A stretch of 64,000 nt of DNA from Phylloscopus collybita (lineage: Eukaryota; Chordata; Aves; Passeriformes; Phylloscopidae): NCBI GenBank assembly GCA_027886175.1, contig JAJNNQ010000140.1:647974-711973 (forward strand), read 5' to 3'. The position numbers and the translations under genes are program-made. Below, one piece after another: positions 20,864-33,500 of this stretch; the stretch's first letter is position 1, and every line of letters begins with the position of its first letter. The notes under the pieces are model-generated. The model was not told the DNA's origin, ran no database searches, and saw nothing but the letters and a program-made list of their open reading frames with translations.

Positions 20864-20869
20864 ACGTAG
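20864..20869. other. Target-site duplication of solo LTR, left (ACGTAG)
   Basis: ACGTAG precedes the LTR and recurs at 21238-21243. A paralogous satellite unit without the LTR reads AAACGTAGGATGG (ACGTAG at 40187-40192), which confirms a 6-bp duplication. Confidence 0.85.
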
Positions 20870-21237
20870 TGTTGCGGCTTATTCAGCCATCGCCTTGGTG
20901 GCCTGGGTTTAATTGAAGACACGACCACCACGAGCTGCGAGCGTGGGGTTCGGGCAAATGACTCAGTTAACACCAATGTGATGTGTTTGGTCAAAAGCGT
21001 TTATTATCTAAAACACAGGGTTTAAGTACCTTCTGGGTTTCGCTACGTCATAGGGGGTCTTACTAGTTTCTTAAGGGTAGTGGAAAAGTACTGGTATGCA
21101 AGGAAAGAGAGAGGGGTCTGTGACCTTGAGATAAAGGTTATCTCTGGAGAGGGATGTGCCTGGCCCTGCTTCGCGTTACAACCCGATTCGTCTTCCGCAA
21201 ACGCAGTCTGTCCCTTCCAATTCACATTCTCTCCACA
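20870..21237 (-). mobile_element. Solo LTR, alpharetrovirus-like, copy 1
   Basis: This 368-bp non-satellite insert has TG...CA-type ends (on the minus strand it starts TGTGGAGAG and ends GCCGCAACA) and a 6-bp target duplication. On the minus strand it has a TATA-like ACTTAAA, then AATAAA (complement of 21000-21005) followed by ACGC, then TTTGACCA and CACATTGGTG. This order resembles the R region of avian leukosis-type LTRs as I remember it. No internal retroviral sequence remains, so this is a solo LTR left by recombination between two LTRs. Similarity is by eye; the exact family is unknown. Confidence 0.8.
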
Positions 21238-21243
21238 ACGTAG
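21238..21243. other. Target-site duplication of solo LTR, right (ACGTAG)
   Basis: Right-hand copy of ACGTAG; satellite text resumes with GATGTATAATTTGG. Confidence 0.85.
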
Positions 21244-22415
21244 GATGTATAATTTGGTTTCCCGTGGAATAGGGCACTGTTCATGCCTAATGCTGTGTGC
21301 CTGCCACTGGGCATATGCCTGCTAAATCTCCATACAAATGAGCATATCTCGCAGATGCAATTTACCACCAGATGGAAGTTTGCCTGCCCTTGTAGTGGCA
21401 AAGGCCTCCTAAAAACTGACATCAGGAACCGGGAGTGGCCACTTTGGTTTCCCATACAAATGGGCCACCGTTCGTGTGTAATGCTGTCTGCTTGCCACTG
21501 GGCTTCTTCCTATTAAAATTCCACTAAAATTCCATAGAAATGAGGATATCTCCCAGGTGCAATCTACAACCAGATAGAAGATTCTCTGCCCTTGTAGTAC
21601 CAAAGCCCTCCTAAAAAACTGACATCAGGAACCAGGGGTGGAGACTTTGTTTTCCCATGGAAAAGGGCCAGCGTTCATGTCTAATGTTGTCTGCCTGCCA
21701 CTGGGCTTCTGCCTGCTGAAATTCCAAAGAAATTGGGAAATCTCTCCGATGCAATCAACCAGCTGATGGAAGTTTGTCTGCCCCTGTAGTGCCAAAGGCC
21801 TCCTACAAATTGACATCAGGAGCCTGGAGTGGAGAATTCGGTTTCCCATGGAAAAGGGCCACCGTTCGTGTCTAATGCTATCTGCCGGCCACTGGGCTTA
21901 TGGCTACAGAAATTACATACAAATGAGGATATCTCCCAGATGCAATATGCCACCAGTTGGAAGTTTGTCTGCTCTTGTAGTTCCAAAGGCCTCCTAGAAA
22001 CGGACATCAGGAACGTGGGGTGGAGACTTTGGTTTCCCATGGAAATGGGCCACCGTTGGTGTTTAATGCTGTCTACTTGCCACTGGGCTTCTGCCTACTT
22101 TAATTCCACTGTAATTCCATACAAATGAGGATATCTCCAAGATGCAATATGCCACCAGTCGGAAGTTTGTCTGTTCTTGTAGTGCAAAAGGCCTCCTAAA
22201 AGCTGACATCAGGAACCTGGCCTGGAGACTTTGGTTTCCCCTGGAAAAGGCCGCTATTCATGTCTAATTCTGTGTGCCTGCCGGTGGGATTCGGCGGACT
22301 GAAATTCCTCTAAAATTCTATAAAATTGAGAATATCTCGCAGGTGCAATCTACTCCCGGTTTGAAGTTTCTCTGCCCTTGTAGTGCCAAAGGGCTCCTAT
22401 AAACTCTCTTCTTAA

Positions 22416-22421
22416 ACGTAG
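22416..22421. other. Target-site duplication of solo LTR copy 2, left (ACGTAG)
   Basis: Same six bases as at 20864-20869, inherited through the 1,552-bp duplication. Confidence 0.85.
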
Positions 22422-22789
22422 TGTTGCGGCTTATTCAGCCATCGCCTTGGTGGCCTGGGTTTAATTGAAGACACGACCACCACGAGCTGCGAGCGTGGGG
22501 TTCGGGCAAATGACTCAGTTAACACCAATGTGATGTGTTTGGTCAAAAGCGTTTATTATCTAAAACACAGGGTTTAAGTACCTTCTGGGTTTCGCTACGT
22601 CATAGGGGGTCTTACTAGTTTCTTAAGGGTAGTGGAAAAGTACTGGTATGCAAGGAAAGAGAGAGGGGTCTGTGACCTTGAGATAAAGGTTATCTCTGGA
22701 GAGGGATGTGCCTGGCCCTGCTTCGCGTTACAACCCGATTCGTCTTCCGCAAACGCAGTCTGTCCCTTCCAATTCACATTCTCTCCACA
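22422..22789 (-). mobile_element. Solo LTR, alpharetrovirus-like, copy 2
   Basis: 368 bp, apparently identical to copy 1 base for base, with the same ends, the same ACGTAG duplications (22416-22421 and 22790-22795) and the same flanks. The identity dates the segmental duplication, not the retroviral insertion. The signals are the same as in copy 1. Confidence 0.8.
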
Positions 22790-22795
22790 ACGTAG
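22790..22795. other. Target-site duplication of solo LTR copy 2, right (ACGTAG)
   Basis: Right-hand copy, as at 21238-21243. Confidence 0.85.
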
Positions 22796-25322
22796 GATGT
22801 ATAATTTGGTTTCCCGTGGAATAGGGCACTGTTCATGCCTAATGCTGTGTGCCTGCCACTGGGCATATGCCTGCTAAATCTCCATACAAATGAGCATATC
22901 TCGCAGATGCAATTTACCACCAGATGGAAGTTTGCCTGCCCTTGTAGTAGCAAAGGCCTCCTAAAAACTGACATCAGGAACCGGGAGTGGCTACTTTGGT
23001 TTCCCATACAAATGGGCCACCGTTCGTGTGTAATGCTGTCTGCTTACCACTGGGCTTCTTCCTATTAAAATTCCACTAAAATTCCATAGAAATAAGGATA
23101 TCTCCCAGGTGCAATCTACAACCAGATAGAAGATTCTCTGCCCTTGTAGTACCAAAGCCCTCCTAAAAAACTGACATCAGGAATCAGGGGTGGAGACTTT
23201 GTTTTCCCATGGAAAAGGGCCAGCGTTCATGTCTAATGCTGTCTGCCTGCCACTGGGCTTCTGCCTGCTGAAATTCCAAAGAAATTGGGAAATCTCTCCG
23301 ATGCAATCAACCACCTGACGGAAGTTTGTCTGCCCCTGTAGTGCCAAAGGCCTCCTACAAATAGACATCAGGAGCCTGGAGTGGAGAATTCGGTTTCCCA
23401 TGGAAAAGGGCCACCGTTCGTGTCTAATGCTGTCTGCCTGCCACTGGGCTTATGGCTACAGAAATTACATACAAATGAGGATATCTCCAAGATGCAATAT
23501 GCCACCAGTTGGAAGTTTGTCTGTTCTTGTAGTGCAAAAGGCCTCCTAAAAACTGACATCAGGAACCTGGCCTGCAGACTTTCATTTCCCCTGGAAAAGG
23601 GCCACTATTCATGTCTAATTCTGTCTGCCTGCCGCTTGGAATCTGCGTACTAAAATTCGTCTAAAATTCTTTACAAATGAGAATATCTCTCAGGTGCAAT
23701 CTACCACCATGTGGAAGTTTGTCTGCTCTTGTAGTGCCAAAGGCCTCCTAAAACATGACATCAGGAACGTGAGGATGGATAATTTGTTTTTCCATGGAAA
23801 AGGCCCATTGTTCATGTCTAATGCTGCTGCCTGCCAGTGGGTATATGCCTACTAAAATTCCATACGTATGAGGATATCTCCCAAATGCAATTTCCCACCA
23901 GATGGATGTTTGTCTACACTTTTAATGCCAAAGGCCTCCTGAAAACCGACATCAGAAGCCTGGGTTGGAGACTTCGGTTTCCCATGGAAAAGGGCCACCA
24001 TTTGTGTCTAATGCTCTCTGCCTGCCACTGGGCTTCTGCCTGCTGAAATTCCATACAAATGAGGATATCTCCCCGATGAAATAAACCAACAGACGGAAGT
24101 TTGTCTTCCCATGTGCTGCAAAAGACCTCCTAAAACCTGATATCGGGAACGTAGTGTGGAGACTGTGGTTTCCCATGGAAAAAGACCACTGTTCCTGTCT
24201 AATGCTGTCTGCCTGGCACAGTGGTTATGACTGCTGAAGTTCCATAAAAATGAGGATATCTCTGCGATGCAATCAACCACAAGATAGAAGTATGTCTGCC
24301 CTTGTAGTACCAAAGGCCTCCTACAAACTGACATCAGGAACGTGAGATGGAGACTTTGGTTTCCCAAGGAAATGGGCCACCGTTTGTGTCTAATGCTCTC
24401 TGCCAGCCACTTGGCTTATGCCTACTAGAATTCCAATAAAATTCTCTACAAATGAGGATATCTCCCAGGTGCAATCTACCACCTGACGGAAGTTTGTCTG
24501 CCCTTGTAGTTCCAAAGGCCTCCTACAAACTGACATCAGGAACGTGAGGTGGAGACTTTGGTTTCCAATGGAAAAGTTCCACTGTTCGTGTCTAATGCTG
24601 TCTGCCTGCCACTGAGCTTCTGCCTGTTGAAATTCCATAGAAATGAGGATATCTCCTCGATGCAATCAACCACCAGACGGAACGTGGTCTGCCTTTGTAC
24701 TGCCAAAGGCCTCCTTCAAACTGACATCAGGAACCTGGGGTTGAGACTTTGGTTTCCCATGGAAAAGGGCCACCGTTCGTGTCTAATGCTGTCTGGTTGC
24801 CACTGGGATTATGTCTACTAAAATTACATACAAATGAGGATATCTCCCAGATGCAATATGCCACCAGATGGAAGTTTGTCTGCTCTTGCAGTGCCAAAGG
24901 CCTCCTTCAAACTGACATTCGGAACCTGGCCTGGAGACTTCGGTTTCCTATGGAAAAGGCCCACCGTTTATGTTTAATGCTGTCTGTCTGCCACTGGGCT
25001 TCTGAGTACTAAAATACCACTAAAATTCCGTACAAATGAGGACATCTCCAAGGTGCAATCTACCGCCAGATGGAAATTTGTCTGCCAGTGTAGCGCCAAT
25101 GGCCTCCTAAAAACTGACATCAGGAACATAGGATGCATAATTGGTTTTTCCATGGAAAAGGGCAACCGTTCGTGTCTAATGCTGTCTGCCTGCCACTGGG
25201 TTACGCCTGCTGAAATTCCTCACAAATGAGGCTATCTCCCAGATGGAATCTACCACCAGTTCGAAGTTTGTTTGCCCTTGTAGTGCCAAAGGCCTCCTAA
25301 AAACTGACATCAGGAACGTGGG

Positions 25323-28300
25323 GTGGAGACTTCGGTTTCCCATGAAAAAGGTCCACCGTTCGTCTCCTATGCTGTCTGCCTGCCACTGATCTTCTGCCTG
25401 CTGAAATTCCATACAAATGAGGATATCTCCTCAATGCAATCAACCACCAGACGGAACTTTGTCTGCCCTTGTAGTGCCAAAGGCCTCCTACAAACTGACA
25501 TCAGGAACCTGGAGTGGAGACTTTGGTTTCCCATGGAAAAGGTCCATTGTTCGTGTCTAATGCTGTCTGCCTGCCACTGGGCTTATGCCTACTAAAATTC
25601 CACTAAAATTCTATACCATTGAAGATGTCTCTCACGTGCAAAATACCACCAAATGGAAGTTTGTCTCCCCCTGTAGAGCAAAAGGCTTCCTACAAATTGA
25701 CATCAAGAAGTTGGGGTGGAGTCTTTGGTTTCCCATGGCAAAGGGCCACGGTTCCTGTCTAATGCTGTCTGCCTGCCACTGGGCTTATGCCTACTAAAAT
25801 TACATACAAATGAGGATATCTCCCAGATGCAATATGCCACCAGTTGGAAGTTTGTCTCCTCTTGTAGTGCCAGAGGCCTCCTAGAAAATGACATCAGGAA
25901 CCTGGGGTGGAGACTTTGGTTTCCCATGGAAATGGGCCACTATTCATGTCTAATTCTGTCTGCCTGCCGCTGGGATTGTGCCTACTAAAATTCCTCTAAA
26001 ATTCCATACAAATGCGAATATCTCCCAGGTGCAAACTAACACCAGATGGAAGTTTCTCTGCCCTTATGTTTCCAAAGGCCTCCTACAAACTGCCATCAGA
26101 AACCTAGGGTGGAGACTTTGGTTTCCCATGGAAAAGGACCACCGTTCCTGTCTAATGCTGTCTGCCTGGCACTGTGGTTATGACTGCTGAAGTTCCATAC
26201 AAATGAGGATATCTCCCAGATGCAATATGCCACCAGATGGAAGTTTGTCTGCTCTTGCAGTGCCAAAGGCCTCCTTTATACTGACATTCGGAACCTGGCG
26301 TGGAGACTTTGGTTTCCTATGGAAAAGGCCCACCGTTCATGTTTAATGCTCTCTGTCTGCAACTGGGCTTCTGAGTACTAAAATACCACTAAAATTTCAT
26401 ACAAATAAGGACATCTACGAGGTGCGATCCACCACGAGATGGAGGTTTGTCTGCCCTTGTAGTGCCAAAGGCCTCCTACAAACTGACATCAGGAGCCAGG
26501 GTTGGAGACTTTGTTTTCCCATGGAAAAGGGCCATCGTTCGTGTCTAATGCTGTCTGCCTGCCACTGGGCTTCTATCTGCTGAAATTCCATACAAATGTG
26601 GATATCTTCCCGATGCAATCAACCACCAGACGGAAGTTTTTCTGCCCTTGTACTGTCAATGGCCTACTAAAACCTGACATCGGGAACGTGGTGTGGAGAC
26701 TTTGGTTTCCCTAGGAAAAGGACCACCGTTCCTGTCTAATGCTGTCTGCCTGGCACTGTGGTTATGACTGCTGAAGGTCCATACAAATGAGGATATCTCC
26801 CAGGAGCAATCTACCACCAGGTGGAAGTTTGTCTACCCTTGTACTGCCGAAGGCCTCCTAGTAACGGACATCAGGAACGTGGGGTGGAGACTTTGGTTTC
26901 CCATAAAAATGGGCCACCGTTCGTGTCTAAAGCTGTCTGCCTGCCACTGGGGATCTTCGTAATAAAATTCCAATAAAATTCCAGAGAAATGAGGATATCT
27001 CCCAGGTGCAATCTACCACCAGATGGAAGTTTTTCTGCCTTTGTAGTTCCAAACGCCTTCTATAAATTGACATCAGGAACGTGGGGTGGAGACTTTGTTT
27101 TCCCATGGAAATGGGCCACCGTTTGTGTCTAATGCTATGTGACTGCCACTGGGATTATGCCTAGTAAAATCCCGTACAAATGAGGATATCTCCCAGATAG
27201 AGTCTACCACCAGATGAAAGTTTGTCTGCCCTTGTAATGCCAAAGGCCTCCTACAAACTGACATCAGGATTCTGGAAAGGAGGCTTTGGTTTCCCATGGA
27301 AAAGGGGCACCCTTTTTGTTTAATGCTGTCTCCTTGACACTGGGCTTATGACTACTGAAATTACATACAAATGAGGATATCTCCCTAACAAAATTTCCCA
27401 CCAGATGGAAGTTTGTCTGCCCTTTTAATGCCAAAGGCCTACTAAAAACTGACATCAGGAGCCTGGTTGGAGACTTTGTTTTCCCATGGAAAAGGGCCAC
27501 CGTTCCTCTCTAATGCTGTCTGCCTGCCACTGGGCTTCTACCTGATGAAATTCCATAAAAATGAGGATATCTCAACGATGCAATCAACCACCAGACGGAA
27601 GTTTGTCTGCCCTTGTAGTGCCAAAGGCCTCCTAGAAACGGACATCAGGAACGAGGGGTGGAGACTTTGGTTTTCCATCAAATGGGCCATTTTTCTTGTC
27701 TAATGCTGTCTGCCTGCCACGGGGTTTCTTCCTACTAAAATTCCACTAAAACTCCATAAAAATGAGGATATCTCCCAGGTGCAATCTACAACCAGATGGA
27801 AGTTTCTCTGCCCTTATATTGGAAATGTCTCCTACAAAGTGACATCAGCAACATGGGGTGGAGATTTTGGTTTCCCATGGAAAAGGGCCACTGTTCGTGT
27901 GTAATGCTGTCTGCCAGATACTGGGCTTATGCCTACTAAAATTCCACTAAAATTCCATACAAATGAGGATACCTCCCAGGTGCAATCTACCACCAGATGG
28001 AAGTTTGTCTGCCCTTGTAGTGTTAAAGGCTTCCTACAAATTAACATCAGGAACCTGGGGCGTAGACTTTGGTTTCCCATGGAAAAGGGCCACCGTTCGT
28101 GTCTAATGCTGTCTGCCTGGCACTGTGGTTATGACTGCTGCAGTTCCATACAAATGCTGATAAGTCCCAGGTGCAATCTACCACCAGGTGGAAGTTTGTC
28201 TGCCCTTGAAGTGCCAAAGCCTCCTAAAAATTGACATCAGGAACGTGCGGTGGAGACTTTGTTTTCCCATGGAAATGGGCCACCCTTTTTGTCTAATGCT

Positions 28301-30500
28301 ATGTGCCTGCCACTGGGCGTATGCCTAGTAAAATTCCATAAAAATGAGGATATCTCCCAGATGGAGTCTACCACCAGTTGAAAGTTTGTCTGCCCTTGTA
28401 ATGCAACGGCCTCCTACAAACTGACATCAGGAACCTGGAGAGGACGCTTTGGTTTCCCATGGAAAAGGGCCACCCTTGGTGTTTAATGCTGTCTCCTTGC
28501 CACTGACTTATGACTACTGAAATTACATACAAATGAGGATATCTCCCAGAAGCAATATGCCACCAGATGGAAATTTGTCTGCTCTTGCAGTGCCAAAGGC
28601 CTCCTTCAAACTGACATTCGGAACCTCACCTGGAGACTTTGGTTTCCTATAGAAAATGCCCACCATTCATGTTTAATGCTGTCTGTCTGCCATTGGGCTT
28701 CTGAGTACTAAAATACCACTAAAATTCCATAAAAATGAGGATATCTCCCAGGTGCAATCTACCACCAGGTGGAAGTTTGTCAGCCCTTGCAGTGCCAAAA
28801 GCCTCCTAAAAACTGACATCAGGAACATAGGATGGATAATTTGTTTTTCCATGGAAAGGGGCCACTGTTCGTGTCTAATGCTGTCTGCCTGCCAGTGGGC
28901 AGAAGCCTACCAAAATTCCCTACAAATGAGGATATCTCCCAAATGCAATTTCCCACCAGATGGAAGTTTCTCTGCCCTTATATTGGAAAACACCTCCTAC
29001 AACCTGACATCAGCAACGTGGGGTGGAGATTTTGAATTCCCATGGAAAAGGGCCACCGTTCGTGTCTAACGATGTCTGCCTCCCACTGGGGTTATGCGTG
29101 CTGAAATTCCATACAAATGAGGATATCTCCCCGATGCAATCAGCCACCAGACGGAAGTTTGTTTGCCCTTGTACTGCCAAAGGCCTCCTAAAACCTGACA
29201 TCAGGAACGTGGCTTGGAGACTTTGGCTGCCCATGGGAAAAGGGCCACCGTTCATGACTAATGCTGTCTGCCTGCCACTGGGCTTCTACCTGCTGAAGTT
29301 CCATACAAATGAGGATATCTCTCCGATGCAATCAACCACCAGACGGAAGTTTGTCTACCTTTGTAGTGTCAAAGGCCTCCTAGAAACGGACATCAGGAAC
29401 GTGGGGTGGAGACTTTGGTTTCCCATAAAAATGGGCCATTGTTCGTGTCTAATGCTGTCTGCCTGCCACTGTGCTTCTTCCTACTAAAATTCCACTAAAA
29501 TTCCATAGAAATGAGGATATCTCCCAGGTGCAATCTACAACCAGATGGAAGTTTCTCTGCCCTTATATTGGAAAACGCCTCCTACAAAGTGACATCAGCA
29601 ACATGGGGTGGAGATTTTGGTTTCCCATGTTAAAGGGCCACTGTTCGTGTCTAATGCTGTCTGCCTGCCACTGGAGTTATGCCTACTGAAATTCCTCACA
29701 AATGAGGATATTTCCTAGATGGAATCTCCCACCAGTTGGAAGTTTGTTTGCCCTTCTAGTGCCAAAGGCCTCCTAAAAACTGACATCAGGAACCTGGGGT
29801 GGAGACTTTGGTTTCTCATGGAAATGGGCCACCGTTCGTGTCTAATAATGTCTGTCGGCCATTGGGCTTCTACCTACGAAAATTCCACTGAAATTCCATA
29901 CAAATGAAGACATCTCCCGGGTGCAGTCTACCGCCAGATATAAGTTTTTCTGCCCTTGTATTTCCAAAGGCCTTCTATAAACTGACATGAGGAGCCTGGA
30001 GTGGAGACTTTGGTTTCCCATGGATATGGGCCAGCGTTCGTGTGTAAAGCAGTCTGCCTGCTGCTGGATTTCTGCCTACTTTAATACCACTGAAATTCCA
30101 TAAAAATGAGGATATCTCCCAGGTGCAATCTACCACCAGATGGAAGATTTTCTGCCCTTGTACTTCCAAAGGCCTCTTACAAACTAATATCAGGAACGTG
30201 GGGTAGAGACTTCGGTTTCCCATGGAAAAGGACCACCATTTGTGTCTAATGCTGTCTGCCTGCCACTGGGGTTATGCCTGCTGAAATTCCTCACAAATGA
30301 GGATATCTCCCGCACGGAATCTACCACCAGTTGGAAGTTTATCTGCCCTTGTAGTGCCAAAGGTCTCCTACAAACTGACATCAGGCACGTGAGATGGAGA
30401 CTTTGGTTTCCCAAGGAAATGGACCACAGTTCGTGTCTAATGCTGTCTGCGAGACACTGGGCTTATGCCGACTAAAATTCCACTAAAATTCTATACAAAT
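25323..30500 (-). repeat. Large duplicated satellite block, left copy (partner ~40577-46530)
   Basis: Blocks of units recur 15-16 kb downstream in the same order. 25323-25990 pairs with 40577-41240 (offset 15,254), 26415-26800 with 41871-42260 (15,456), 28752-28980 with 44975-45200 (16,223), and 29160-30500 with 45190-46530 (16,032). The offset changes where units were gained or lost; the 191-bp change near 29 kb is one monomer. Confidence 0.75.
29831..30180 (-). repeat. Satellite block repeated at 31211-31560
   Basis: Units with the uncommon variants TCTAATAATGTCTGTCGGCC and AAAGCAGTCTGCCTGC appear here and again 1,380 bp downstream (about seven units). A third related copy is at about 45863-46210, inside the large duplication. 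Confidence 0.75.
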
Positions 30501-33500
30501 GAGGATGTCTCCCAGGTGCAATCTACCACCAGATGGAAGTTTGTCTGCCCCTGAAGAGCCAAAGGCTTCCTACAAATTGACATCAAGAACCTGAGGCGGA
30601 GACTTTGGTTTCCCATGGAAAAGGGCCACCGTTCGCGTCTAATACTGTCTGCCTGCCACTGGGCTTATGGCTATTAAAATTACATACAAATGAGGATATC
30701 TCCTAGATGCAATATGCCACCAATAGGAACTTTTTTTCCTCCTGTAGTGCCAGAGGCCTCCTAGAAAATGACATGAGGAACCTGGGGTGGAGACTTTGGT
30801 TTCCCATGGAAATGAGCCACTATTCATGTCTAATTCTGTCTACCTGCAGCTGGGATTCTGTCTACTAATATTCCACTAAAATTCCATACAAATGAGTATA
30901 TCTCCCAGGTGCAATCTAACACCAGATGGAAGATTCTCTGCCCTTGTGTTTCCAAAGGCCTCCTACAAACTGCCATCAGGAACCTGGGGTGGAGACTTTG
31001 CTTTCCCATGGAAAAGGACCACCGTTCCTGTCTAATGCTGTCTGCCTGGCACTGTGGTGATGACTGCTGAAGTTCCATACAAATGAGGATATCTCCCAGG
31101 TGTAATCTACCACTGGGTGGAAGTTTTTCTGCCCCCGTAGTGCCAAAGGCCACCTAAAAACTGACATCCCGAACGGGGGGTTGAGACTTTTGTTTCCCAA
31201 AGAAATGCCCACCGTTCGTGTCTAATAATGTCTGTCGGCCATTGGGCTTCTACCTACGAAAATTCCACTGAAATTCCATACAAATGAAGACCTCTCCCGG
31301 GTGCAGTCTACCGCCAGATATAAGTTTTTCTGCCCTTGTATTTCCAAAGGCCTTCTATAAACTGACATGAGGAGCCTGGAGAGGACACTTTGGTTTCCCA
31401 TGGATATGGGCCAGCGATCGTGTGTAAAGCAGTCTGCCTGCTGCTGGATTTCTGCCTACTTTAATACCACTGAAATTCCATAAAAATGAGGATATCTCCC
31501 AGGTGCAATCTACCACCAGATGGAAGTTTGCCTGCCCTTGTATTTCCAAAGGCCTCCTACAAACTGACATCAGGAACGTGAGGTGGAGACTTTGGTTTCC
31601 CATGGAAAAAGTCCATTGTTCGTGTCTAATGCTGTCTGCCTGCCACTGGGCTTCTGCCTGCTGAAATTCCATACAAATGAGGGTATCTCCTCGATTCAAT
31701 CAAACACAAGACGGAACTTTGTCTGCCCTTGTAGTGCCAAAGGCCTCCTACAAAATGACACCCGGAACCCGGGGTGGAGGCTTTGGTTTCCCATAGAAAT
31801 GGGCCACTGTTCGTGTCTAATGCTGTCTGCCTGCCACTGGGTTTCTTCCTACTAAAATTCCACTAAAATTCCATAGAAATGAGGATATCTCCCAGGTGCA
31901 ATCTACAACCAGATGGAAGTTTTTCTGCCCTTATATTGGAAAACGCCTCCTACAATGAGACATCAGCAACGTGGGGTGGAGATTTTGGTTTCCCATGGAA
32001 ATGGGCCACTCTTCGTGTCCAATGCTGTCTGCGTGCCACTTGGCTTCTGCCTTCTGAAATCCCATACAAATGAGCATATCTCGCCGATGCAATCAACCAC
32101 CAGATGGAAGTTTGTCTGCCCTTTTAATGCCAAAGGCCTCCTACAAACTGACATGAGGAGCCTGGGTTGGAGACTTTGGTTTCCCATGGATATTGGCCAG
32201 CGTTCGTGTGTAATGCTGTCTGCCTGCCGATGGACTTCTGCCTACTAAAATACCACTAAAATTCCATACAAATGGCGATATCTCCCAGGTCCAATCTACC
32301 ACCAGATGGAAATTTTTCTGCCCTTGTAGTTCCATTTGCCTCTTAATGACTGACATCAGGAACGTGGGATGGAGACTTTGGTTTCCCATGGAAAAGGGCA
32401 CCGTTCGTGTCTAATGCTATCTGCCTGCCACTGGGGTTATGCCTTCTGAAATTCCTCACAAATGAGGATATCTCCCAGGTGCAATCTACCACCAGATGGA
32501 AGTTTGTCTGCCCTTGTAGTTCCAAAGCCCTCCCACAAACTGACATCAGGAACGTGAGGTGGAGACTTTGGTTTCCCATGGAAAAGGTCCATTGTTCGTG
32601 TCTAATGCTGTCTGCCTGCCACTGGGCTTCTGCCTGCTGAAATTCCATACAAATGAGGATATCTCCTCGATGCAATCAACCACCAGATGGAACTTTGTCT
32701 GCTCTTGTAGTGCCAAAGGCCTCCTACAAACTCACATCAGGAACCTGTAGTGGAGACTTTGGTTTCCCATGGAAATGGGCCAGCGTCCGTGTCTAATGAC
32801 TTGCGTCTGCCACTAGGCTTCTGCCTATTAAAATCCCACTAAAATTCCATACAAATGAGGATGTCTCCCAGGTGCAATCTACCACCTGATGGAAGTTTGT
32901 CTGCCTCTGTAGTGCCAAATGCCTCCTAAAAACTGACGTCAGGAACGTGGGGTGGAGACTTTGGTTTCCCATGGAAAAGGGGCACCGTTCGTGTCTAATG
33001 CTGTCTGCCTGTCACTGGTGTTATGCCTGCTGAAATACCTCACAAATGAGGCTATCTCCCAGATGCAATATGCCAGCAGTTGGAAGTTTGTCTCCTCCTG
33101 TAGTGCCAGAGGTCTCCTAAAAACTGACATCAGGAACGTGGGGTGGAGACTTTGTTTTTCCATGGATAGAGGCCACCCTTCGTGTCTAATGCTGTCTGCC
33201 TGCCAGTGGGCATATGCCTACCAAAGTTCCATACATATGAGGATATCTCCCAAATGCAATTTCCCACCAGATGAAAGTTTGTCTGCCCTTTTAATGCCAA
33301 AGGCCTCCTACAAACTGACATGAGGAGCCTGGGTTGGAGACTTTGGTTTCCCATGGATATTGGCCAGCGTTCGTGTGTAATGCTGTCTGCCTGCCGCTGG
33401 ACTTCTGCCTACTAAAATTCCACTAAAATTCTATACAAATGAGGATATCTCCCAGGTGCAATCTACCACCAGATGGAAGTTTGTCTGCCCTTGTAGTTCC

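Larger units (their letters stand above)
20073..21624 (-). repeat. 1,552-bp tandem duplication, left copy (carries solo LTR)
   Basis: This segment repeats at +1,552 bp. Identity is near total from about 20520 to 21600 (including the LTR, flanks and surrounding units) and lower toward the left edge, so the exact duplication limits are unclear. The period is about six satellite units plus the 374-bp LTR insertion. Confidence 0.8.
21625..23176 (-). repeat. 1,552-bp tandem duplication, right copy (carries solo LTR)
   Basis: Second copy of the segment at 20073-21624. It has the same LTR at the same position with the same target duplication, so it was copied together with its satellite flanks and not inserted independently. 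A few substitutions separate the copies, for example GTGGC against GTAGC just right of the LTR. Confidence 0.8.

Noticed and set aside
22422..22789. Second independent retroviral insertion
   Set aside because: Same LTR, same target duplication and same flanks as 20870-21237; it was copied with the surrounding satellite.
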